A DNA stretch of 64,000 bases from Candidatus Blautia stercorigallinarum (GTDB lineage: Bacteria; Bacillota; Clostridia; Lachnospirales; Lachnospiraceae), in the NCBI GenBank assembly GCA_019112785.1, contig DXIQ01000063.1, positions 1 to 64,000 on the forward strand, written 5' to 3'. The stretch's first letter is position 1. Each line of letters starts with the position of its first letter. A model generated the notes under the pieces. It searched no databases, was not told the DNA's origin, and saw nothing but the letters and a program-made list of their open reading frames with translations. The translations under genes and the position numbers were made by a program. This document shows positions 9,142-15,619 of the stretch, one piece after another.

Positions 9142-10026
9142 GGAGATCAGGTATTTCTGAAAGGTCTTGGCGGCAATACTCTGGGGATATTCCGTGTCGT
9201 ATACCAGAAGAATATCCCGTTCAGGGAGCCGTTCTTCAATATTGATCTCAAATACAGTTCCTCTGCGGATATCTTCCGCGGCAAATTCTGAGGGGATAAA
9301 GCCGATCCCCAGGTTATGCCGTACGACTGGAAGGATCATGTCGGTAGTTGCAAGTTCTATATCCGGATTAAAGGGAAGCCCCAGTTCATTAAAATATCGG
9401 TCAAGGGAGGTCCTGGTGATGGATCCTGAGGTGAGACCGATCCAGGGATAGTCTTTTAACTCCTCCAGGCTGGTCTTCTTTCCTTTTAAATGTTGAAATT
9501 TGTTTCCGCCGATGAGGATATCATGATATTTCCGGAGAGACTTTATCTGCAGATGGCTTTCCCTTTGCAAAGGCACAGAGGAGACCACTGCCATATCCAC
9601 CCGGCCGGATTTCAGGGCCTGGATAGAATTAACCGTGCTGTTGTTTAACAGTTTAAACTGTACGTTTGGATAGTACCGGTTAAATTCCTCCATTGCTTTG
9701 AACAGGCAGCAGTGCAGGGCTGTTTCGGTAGCGCTGATACAGACGGTTCCATTGTCCAGGCTGATCATGCCGGCCAGCTCATTTTCTCCTTTAAAGATCT
9801 GGGCGCAGGCGGCAGAAATATATTTGTAGAAGGTCCGGCCTTCCGGCGTCAGTTCCACGCCGTTTTTGCTGCGGATAAAGAGACGGCAGCCAATGGCGCT
9901 TTCCAGATTGTGGATGGTGCGGGTCACTGCCGGCTGGCTGGTCATAAGCACATTGGCAGCGCCGGTGAGACTTCCGCACTTGCAGACATAATAAAAAACT
10001 TTGTAGTATTCAAAATTCAGATTCAT
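9124..10026 (-). CDS. LysR-family regulator
   Basis: LysR-type transcription factor of 300 residues. The N-terminal winged helix-turn-helix (residues 1-60) has the standard LTGAANVLMTSQPAVTRTI pattern, followed by a periplasmic-binding-protein-like effector domain. Its ATG overlaps the stop of the PucR-family gene by 4 bp, so the two regulators are translationally coupled. The pair is divergent from the aminotransferase operon and probably controls it. The effector is unknown; an amine, an omega-amino acid or its semialdehyde would fit the neighbours. Confidence 0.9.
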   Translation of the reverse strand: MNLNFEYYKVFYYVCKCGSLTGAANVLMTSQPAVTRTIHNLESAIGCRLFIRSKNGVELTPEGRTFYKYISAACAQIFKGENELAGMISLDNGTVCISATETALHCCLFKAMEEFNRYYPNVQFKLLNNSTVNSIQALKSGRVDMAVVSSVPLQRESHLQIKSLRKYHDILIGGNKFQHLKGKKTSLEELKDYPWIGLTSGSITRTSLDRYFNELGLPFNPDIELATTDMILPVVRHNLGIGFIPSEFAAEDIRRGTVFEINIEERLPERDILLVYDTEYPQSIAAKTFQKYLISAEYPD

Positions 10027-11258
10027 ATTTCAATACTCCTGTAGCTTATTAACAAATAGCCGCTTTCAGGACCTGGATCACAGAATGATCTGACGTAAAA
10101 GGCTGCCAGCAGTTCAAAACGATCCTGGACATTATCCAGATGCAGCCCCAGTGTTTCACGGAGGATCCTGACACGGTAGTTGACAGTGTTCCTGTGGCAG
10201 TACATGGCTTCGGCGATCTTTTGGATACTTCCGCTACAGATCAGATATTGATATAGAGTTTCCAGACAGCAGCTTTTATGTGTTTTATCATATGTGATGA
10301 CCGGTTCCAGTTTTTCTCTCCAGTAGTCGTTCAGAACATTCCGGTCGCTGACAGAGAAAAGAATTTTATAAAATCCCAGATCATCAAAAGCGCAGAAAAT
10401 TTCCCCGGAGGAAAAAGAGGAGGCCAGGGCAGACCGGGCCTGCCGGAAACTCCGGGGAAATTCTTTGAGTTCTGATACAGAACCCAGCCCGGAGCGGATG
10501 TCCCAGCGGGGAAAGGAGCGGCTGATGCGGCCGGCAAGATCCCGCACTGCATTTTTCAGTCCTGCAGAAGCTCCTGTTTCTGAAGGATTCAGTTCTGCAT
10601 TATCTGTACAGGGGAGGAGGACAAGGATATCCTCTCTGAAATGACACATATGGCTGCCGGGAAAATGGACTTTCAGCTCCAGCCTTACAGTATTTTCAAG
10701 TTTTGCTCTTTCCTGTTCCGGACCTTTCCCATTTATACAGTACGCCAGATAACCTTGCTCCGGAGAGAATCCTCTGCGCAAAAGGACGCTGATGGCATGT
10801 TCCGGGTCGGAACCACTGATCAGATCCAGGACCGCTTCTGTGACGGCGTCAGCGGACTGGGTATCCCGGAAGATCCGGTTGTAGTAGCTCCGGGTGATAT
10901 CGTAGATATGGATCTCCCAGGGCATGGTAAAGAGAGGATAGGAGTGTTCTTCGCAGAAGTTCCGGATTTCCGGAGTGATATCGTCTTCGGAGAGATACAT
11001 TCCCGTGTTCAGGATAAGGCCGCAGGTGCCCTGCCAAAACAGTTCAACCACAAAATCATAGAGCCAGCCGGAGGAAGATTGTTTTCCCATTCCGGTAGTG
11101 ATGATCAATTCATTGCCATAGAGAAAGTCTGTGGTGGCAATATCTTCCGCCACATAGACCCAGTTTATAAGACGGTTCAGGCCGCGGGCCCCGCAGACAA
11201 GCTCCAGGCGGAATCTGTTTTTGGTTTCAGAATAGATATCTTTCAGTAATAATGACAT
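10023..11258 (-). CDS. PucR-family regulator
   Basis: PucR-type regulator of 411 residues: an N-terminal PucR domain (DIYSETKNRFRLELVCGARG, then NWVYVAEDIAT), a GGDEF-like middle region, and a C-terminal HTH_30 with the typical LYQYLICSGSIQKIAEAMYCHRNTVNYR pattern. The track ORF starts at 11336, but GGGGAGG lies just before the ATG at 11258, so I use that. It is coupled to the LysR gene by a 4-bp overlap. PucR proteins usually activate purine, GABA or other nitrogen-compound genes; the divergent aminotransferases suggest such a role. An 11-bp perfect inverted repeat lies 60 bp upstream. Confidence 0.85.
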   Translation of the reverse strand: MSLLLKDIYSETKNRFRLELVCGARGLNRLINWVYVAEDIATTDFLYGNELIITTGMGKQSSSGWLYDFVVELFWQGTCGLILNTGMYLSEDDITPEIRNFCEEHSYPLFTMPWEIHIYDITRSYYNRIFRDTQSADAVTEAVLDLISGSDPEHAISVLLRRGFSPEQGYLAYCINGKGPEQERAKLENTVRLELKVHFPGSHMCHFREDILVLLPCTDNAELNPSETGASAGLKNAVRDLAGRISRSFPRWDIRSGLGSVSELKEFPRSFRQARSALASSFSSGEIFCAFDDLGFYKILFSVSDRNVLNDYWREKLEPVITYDKTHKSCCLETLYQYLICSGSIQKIAEAMYCHRNTVNYRVRILRETLGLHLDNVQDRFELLAAFYVRSFCDPGPESGYLLISYRSIEI

Positions 11259-11317
11259 AGGAAACCTCCCCATAGTGTTGCTGTCAGAATACCACGAAAA
11301 AGACCTGTAAGTCAATG

Positions 11318-11342
11318 ATCTTTGTGCTGGCAGCACAAAGAT
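11318..11342. promoter_or_regulatory. Perfect inverted repeat, probable PucR/LysR operator
   Basis: ATCTTTGTGCT and AGCACAAAGAT form an 11-bp perfect palindrome around GGC in the divergent region between the regulator pair and the aminotransferase gene, the expected place for an operator of either regulator. The assignment is inference. Confidence 0.55.
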
Positions 11343-11369
11343 AGAAATAAAATTCGTGCACTCAGGCTG

Positions 11370-11398
11370 TTGGAAACAATATACAGATGTGCGATACT
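11370..11398 (+). promoter_or_regulatory. Promoter of the first aminotransferase
   Basis: TTGGAA and GATACT are separated by 17 bp. The predicted transcription start is only a few bases before the leader hairpin at 11406. The spacer contains ACAATATA, which also occurs in the repeats upstream of the second aminotransferase. Confidence 0.45.
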
Positions 11399-11405
11399 TA
11401 TAGAC

Positions 11406-11452
11406 AAAAGAACGAGGAAGTGCTTTTTAAGCCTTTCCCGTTCTTTCGTTTT
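11406..11452 (+). terminator. Leader hairpin/terminator before the first aminotransferase
   Basis: AAGAACGAGGAAGTGCTT pairs with AAGCCTTTCCCGTTCTT (mismatches and wobbles) around a short T loop and is followed by TCGTTTT. It sits between the predicted promoter and the gene, so it would be in the 5' leader. Confidence 0.5.
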
Positions 11453-11496
11453 ACAGAGAAAATTTAAGAAGAATACAGTGACAGGAGGATGAGATC

Positions 11497-12849
11497 ATGC
11501 TTAGAACAGATTTACCTGAGATTATAACAGAGACACTTCCGGGACCAAAAGCAAAGGCGGTAATTGAAAGAAGAAAAAATGTTGTGCCGTCAGCAATCGG
11601 CTGTGTATATCCGGTAGTCATCCAGCGAGGCGAGGGTGCAATGGTAGAAGATGTAGATGGCAATAAATTTCTCGACTGGGTAGGAGGAGTAGGTGTACTG
11701 AACATCGGATACTCACAGCCGGAGATCATTGAGGGGGTAAAAGAACAGGCAGAGCGCTATTTTCACGGAATGTTCAATATTGTAACCCATGAGGGATATG
11801 TGGCTCTTGCGGAAAAACTGGCCCAGATCACTCCGGTAAAAGGAGAGAAAAAGAAAGTATTCTTTGCAAACAGCGGCGCGGAGGCAGATGAAAACGCAGT
11901 CAAAGTGGCCAAGGCTTATACGGGCAGACCAAATATTATTGTTTTCTCAGGAGCATTTCATGGAAGAACTTTACTGACAATGACAATGACTTCCAAGAAA
12001 GCTTATACAACCGGACTGGGACCGCTGGCTACAGGTGTTTTCCGGGCAAAATTTCCTTACTATTACCGCAATCCGGAGGGGATGCCCAAGGAAAAAGAAC
12101 TGGATTATTACATGCAGTCCATTGAAGATGTATTTGAAGAATGCGGCGCGCCGGATACCATTGCGGCAATTGTAGTGGAACCTCTGCAGGGCGAAGGCGG
12201 ATTTATCCCGGCACCTATTGAATGGGTAAAAGCTGTAAGAGAAATTTGTGATAAGTATGGCATCCTTCTGATCGCAGATGAAGTTCAGAGCGGATTTTGC
12301 AGAACAGGACGGATGTTCGCATCGGAATACTGGAAAGAGGCAGGGGTAATGCCGGATATCCTGGCAACAGCAAAATCCATTGCGGCCGGAATCCCTCTCT
12401 CTGCCATCGTTGCGGGAGAAAAGATCATGGAGGCTGTCGCTCCCGGAACCATCGGAGGAACTTTCTGCGGAAATCCTCTGGCATGTGCCGCGGCGCTGAA
12501 AACCATTGAGATCATGGAACGGGATCATCTTGCCGAAAGATCCTGTCAGATCGGTGAAAAGGTTATGGCCCGGTATCAGAAGATGATGGAGAAATATCCG
12601 GTGATCGGAGATGTCCGGGGAATGGGAGCTATGGTAGGAATTGAGTTTGTAAAGGATAAGACTACAAAAGAACCGGCTCCTGAGCTGACTTCTGCTATTA
12701 TCCAGGCATGTGCGTCTATGGGGCTTATTGTGGAAAGCGCCGGTACCTATCATAATGTGATCCGCTTCCTGGCGCCTCTGGTCATAACCGATGAGCAGCT
12801 TGAAGCAGGCCTTGATATCTTTGAAAAAGCCGTTGAAATGTCTATATAG
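11497..12849 (+). CDS. Class-III aminotransferase, GabT-like
   Basis: PLP enzyme of 450 residues, fold type I class III. Visible elements are the PLP phosphate-binding NSGAEADENAVK, AFHGRT, the cofactor-ring motif ADEVQSGFCRTG and the catalytic lysine segment ATAKSIAAGIP. It most resembles 4-aminobutyrate aminotransferases and relatives, which transfer an omega-amino group to 2-oxoglutarate and release a semialdehyde. AGGAGG precedes the ATG. It is first in a co-directional group with the XRE-cupin regulator, a second aminotransferase and the permease-dehydrogenase fusion, which supports use of GABA, 5-aminovalerate, beta-alanine or a diamine. The exact donor is undetermined. Confidence 0.88.
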   Translation: MLRTDLPEIITETLPGPKAKAVIERRKNVVPSAIGCVYPVVIQRGEGAMVEDVDGNKFLDWVGGVGVLNIGYSQPEIIEGVKEQAERYFHGMFNIVTHEGYVALAEKLAQITPVKGEKKKVFFANSGAEADENAVKVAKAYTGRPNIIVFSGAFHGRTLLTMTMTSKKAYTTGLGPLATGVFRAKFPYYYRNPEGMPKEKELDYYMQSIEDVFEECGAPDTIAAIVVEPLQGEGGFIPAPIEWVKAVREICDKYGILLIADEVQSGFCRTGRMFASEYWKEAGVMPDILATAKSIAAGIPLSAIVAGEKIMEAVAPGTIGGTFCGNPLACAAALKTIEIMERDHLAERSCQIGEKVMARYQKMMEKYPVIGDVRGMGAMVGIEFVKDKTTKEPAPELTSAIIQACASMGLIVESAGTYHNVIRFLAPLVITDEQLEAGLDIFEKAVEMSI

Positions 12850-12928
12850 CCGATTTATAATAATCCCGTGATCTCTTGCAGAGATAGGCTTACAGAATGT
12901 AGTCTGTAGCCGGAAAGGAGAGGCTGGG

Positions 12929-13483
12929 ATGGATTATTTATCGCACAATGTTGCCGTGAATTTAAGAAGGATACGCAGATCCAGAGGGATGAGCCTGGAT
13001 CTGGTCGCAGAGCAGACCGGAGTAAGCAAAAGTATGCTTGCGCAGATTGAAAAAGACAGGGCCAATCCCTCTCTGGGAGTGATCGGGAAGATTTCCAGCG
13101 GACTGCGGGTAAAAGTAGAAGAGCTGCTCGGGCCCCCGCCCCTTAGCAGCAGCCAGGTTAGGATCACAGATATGGTTCCCACAAAAGAGGTAGAAGGAAA
13201 ATATAAAGTCTGGACCTGTTTTCCTTATGAGGATAATCAGGCTCTTGAAATCTACAGGATTGAGATCGAACCGGGATATACATATGAAAGCGGCGGACAT
13301 GGTGAGAAAACCATGGAATATATTTCTGTTTCAGAAGGAGAACTGGTCATACAGTGCGCAGATGAAAGACACTGCCTGACAAAAGAGGATATCCTGAGAT
13401 TTGAAACAGACCAGATGCACAGCTATATTAACGAAGGAACCGGAAAAGTAAGTTTTCTGTGTGTGTTCGTTGATCAACATTAG
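12929..13483 (+). CDS. XRE-cupin regulator (PuuR-like)
   Basis: A 184-residue protein with an XRE helix-turn-helix at residues 7-62 (SLDLVAEQTGVSKSMLAQIEK) and a C-terminal cupin domain near residues 105-180 (YESGGHGEKTMEYISVSEGEL). This is the architecture and length of PuuR, the putrescine-responsive repressor of Escherichia coli. Its placement between two aminotransferases supports amine or amino-acid sensing by the cupin. The near-identical repeats that follow it, TGTACAATATATTGAA, are plausible binding sites. The ligand is not identified. Confidence 0.88.
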   Translation: MDYLSHNVAVNLRRIRRSRGMSLDLVAEQTGVSKSMLAQIEKDRANPSLGVIGKISSGLRVKVEELLGPPPLSSSQVRITDMVPTKEVEGKYKVWTCFPYEDNQALEIYRIEIEPGYTYESGGHGEKTMEYISVSEGELVIQCADERHCLTKEDILRFETDQMHSYINEGTGKVSFLCVFVDQH

Positions 13484-13485
13484 TG

Positions 13486-13501
13486 TGTACAATATATTGA
13501 A
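13486..13501 (+). repeat. Operator-like repeat, copy 1
   Basis: TGTACAATATATTGAA contains the perfect palindrome CAATATATTG. An identical 16-mer occurs 171 bp downstream. Confidence 0.5.
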
Positions 13502-13621
13502 CAAATAAACTCTAAATAGTATTTTGAGTTATTGGAAAATTATAAAAAAATAACAAAAAGGATTAAAAAATCCTTGAAAAACGTCAGTTTATATAAAAAT
13601 AAAATATCTTCAGAAAAGATA

Positions 13622-13650
13622 TTGACAGAAAAAGGTTTCCGTGATAATGT
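13622..13650 (+). promoter_or_regulatory. Promoter of the second aminotransferase
   Basis: TTGACA and TAATGT are separated by 17 bp (GATAAT at 15 bp is an alternative -10). The inverted repeat AATATCTT/AAGATATT overlaps the -35, and operator-like copy 2 falls at the predicted start of transcription. Confidence 0.5.
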
Positions 13651-13656
13651 TATAAA

Positions 13657-13672
13657 TGTACAATATATTGAA
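13657..13672 (+). repeat. Operator-like repeat, copy 2
   Basis: Second exact copy of TGTACAATATATTGAA, positioned at about +1 of the predicted promoter, where a bound repressor would block transcription. Confidence 0.5.
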
Positions 13673-13680
13673 TGAAAAAC

Positions 13681-13723
13681 AAAAGGCGAAGGCGCTTATC
13701 AGAACAAGCGTCTTCGCCTTTTT
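13681..13723 (+). terminator. Leader hairpin/terminator before the second aminotransferase
   Basis: A 17-bp arm starting AAAAGGCGAAG pairs with one ending CTTCGCCTTTT (one G-U), followed by TTTCTTTTTC. It lies downstream of the promoter and 24 bp before the ATG, so it is a leader terminator or a 5' stabilising hairpin. Confidence 0.65.
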
Positions 13724-13746
13724 CTTTTTCGGGAAGGGAGATTACT

Positions 13747-14958
13747 ATGAGATTAAAAGACACAGGTTTAACAGTACAGGATATCAAGGACAAGGTAAAT
13801 AAATATATGATCGAGACATATGAGCGTTTCGACTTTCTGGCCGAGACGGCAAAGGGCATGTACATTTATGATGAAAACGGAACCCCATATCTCGACTTTT
13901 ATGCAGGGATCGCAGTAAACTCTGCCGGAAACTGCAATGAGAAAGTTGTAGCAGCCGTCAGAGATCAGGTAGGCGACATCATGCATACTTTCAACTATCC
14001 ATATACGATCCCTCAGGCTCTTCTGGCAGAAAAAATATGTACCACACTGGGCATGGACAAAATCTTCTTTCAGAACTCCGGTACTGAGGCAAATGAAGCC
14101 ATGATCAAAATGGCGAGAAAATACGGAGTAGAGAAGTACGGTCCTCACAAATACAATATCGTAACAGCAAAAGAATCTTTCCACGGACGTACCTTCGGCT
14201 CCATGAGTGCTACAGGCCAGCCGGATAACGCATGTCAGATAGGCTTTGGCGATATGACTCCCGGATTCAGCTACGCACCCTTTAATGATCTGAAAGCCTT
14301 TGAGGAGGCTTGTACAGAAAATACCATTGCGATCATGGTAGAGCCGGTACAGGGTGAAGGAGGCGTGCATCCGGCAACCCAAGAATTCCTTCAGGGACTC
14401 CGGAAACTCTGCGACGAGAGAGGTATGCTGCTCCTCCTTGATGAAGTGCAGACCGGATGGTGCAGGACCGGAGCGATCATGTCCTATATGAATTACGGGA
14501 TCAAGCCGGATATCGTATCCATGGCAAAGGCTATGGGCGGCGGAATGCCTATCGGAGCCATTTGTGCCACAGAGGAAGTGGCAGCGGCATTTACTCCCGG
14601 ATCCCACGGCTCCACATTCGGCGGAAGCCCGGTAAGCTGCGCGGCGTCTCTTGCTGAGATCGATGAGCTTTTGGACAGAGATCTTGCGGGCAACGCAAAA
14701 GAGATGGGCGCTTATTTCATGGAAGAACTGAAAAAACTTCCTCATGTAAAAGAAGTCAGAGGACAGGGCCTTCTGGTAGGCGTAGAATTTGACGATACAG
14801 TTAATGCAGTGGATATCAAACACGGATGCTTTGACAGGAAACTTCTTGTAACCGCCATCGGAAGCAGCATTATCCGTATGGTTCCTCCTCTGATCCTGAC
14901 AAAAGAGGACTGTGACAAGGCCTTTGCTATTCTGAAGGAAACCGTAGAGGCACAGTAA
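13747..14958 (+). CDS. Class-III aminotransferase, acetylornithine/succinylornithine-like
   Basis: PLP aminotransferase of 403 residues, class III. Motifs include FQNSGTEANEAMIKMARKYG, the SFHGRTFGS segment, LLLDEVQTGWCRTG and the lysine region MAKAMGGGMPIG. It is closer in length and motifs to ArgD/AstC enzymes than to the 450-residue GabT-like neighbour. The track ORF begins at 13672 inside the leader hairpin; the proper start is the ATG at 13747 behind GGGAAGGGAG. No arginine-synthesis genes are nearby, so a catabolic amine or ornithine-type substrate is more likely. The cytidylate-kinase-like gene follows by 44 bp. Confidence 0.87.
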   Translation: MRLKDTGLTVQDIKDKVNKYMIETYERFDFLAETAKGMYIYDENGTPYLDFYAGIAVNSAGNCNEKVVAAVRDQVGDIMHTFNYPYTIPQALLAEKICTTLGMDKIFFQNSGTEANEAMIKMARKYGVEKYGPHKYNIVTAKESFHGRTFGSMSATGQPDNACQIGFGDMTPGFSYAPFNDLKAFEEACTENTIAIMVEPVQGEGGVHPATQEFLQGLRKLCDERGMLLLLDEVQTGWCRTGAIMSYMNYGIKPDIVSMAKAMGGGMPIGAICATEEVAAAFTPGSHGSTFGGSPVSCAASLAEIDELLDRDLAGNAKEMGAYFMEELKKLPHVKEVRGQGLLVGVEFDDTVNAVDIKHGCFDRKLLVTAIGSSIIRMVPPLILTKEDCDKAFAILKETVEAQ

Positions 14959-15002
14959 GCTGCTTATTGAAGGACCATCATATATAGGAAGGAGAATGAC
15001 AG

Positions 15003-15599
15003 ATGAGCCATTTTGTAATAACACTGGGCTGTGAATACGGAAGCGGGGGACCGGATATCGGCCGGATGATCGCCGACTCTCTGGGAATTGAATTCTATGA
15101 CAGAGATCTGATCGATAAAGTTGTGGAGGAACTGGGGGTAGACCGGGAACTGGTAGAAAAAGCAGATACCGGAGATAAAGTCAGATATGAGTTTGACACA
15201 AATCTGGGCCCCAGATACGCAAACCTGACGAACCGGGTCATTGCCGCACAGTTTGATGTAATACGGAAATTCGCGGAAAAATCCTCCTGTCTGATCATCG
15301 GACGATGCAGCGATTACATTCTGCAAGACCGGGATGACTGCCTGAATATTTTCGTTTATGCGCCGGAGGAATACAGGATCCGGCATATTATGGAACAAAA
15401 ACATGTAAAAGAAAAAGAGGCCAGAGAACTGGTGAAATACAATGACGATATGCTCCATGCCAGATATAAGTATCTCACAGGAACATACCGGGGAGACAGA
15501 CACAACCGTCATCTGCTGGTCGACAGCAGTGTCCTGGGACTGGAAAAGACGGCGAAGTACATTATGCAGTTTATCGATCTCAGATTTGAGGACATGTAG
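15003..15599 (+). CDS. Cytidylate kinase-like family protein
   Basis: A 198-residue P-loop protein of the cytidylate-kinase-like family, recognised by the nucleotide-binding segment ITLGCEYGSGGPDIG at residues 6-20 and the following EFYDRDLIDKV. This family is common in Firmicutes and is distinct from housekeeping Cmk; its substrate is not established. AAGGAG precedes the ATG, and the gene sits between the aminotransferase and the permease-dehydrogenase with short gaps, so it is probably co-transcribed. A nucleotide kinase in this locus is unexplained. Confidence 0.75.
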   Translation: MSHFVITLGCEYGSGGPDIGRMIADSLGIEFYDRDLIDKVVEELGVDRELVEKADTGDKVRYEFDTNLGPRYANLTNRVIAAQFDVIRKFAEKSSCLIIGRCSDYILQDRDDCLNIFVYAPEEYRIRHIMEQKHVKEKEARELVKYNDDMLHARYKYLTGTYRGDRHNRHLLVDSSVLGLEKTAKYIMQFIDLRFEDM

Positions 15600-15619
15600 G
15601 CAGAAAGGGGTGGACACAG

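Noticed and set aside
13768-15024. 418-codon minus-strand ORF
   Set aside because: Shadow of the second aminotransferase; composition is Cys/His/Ser-rich and has no motif.
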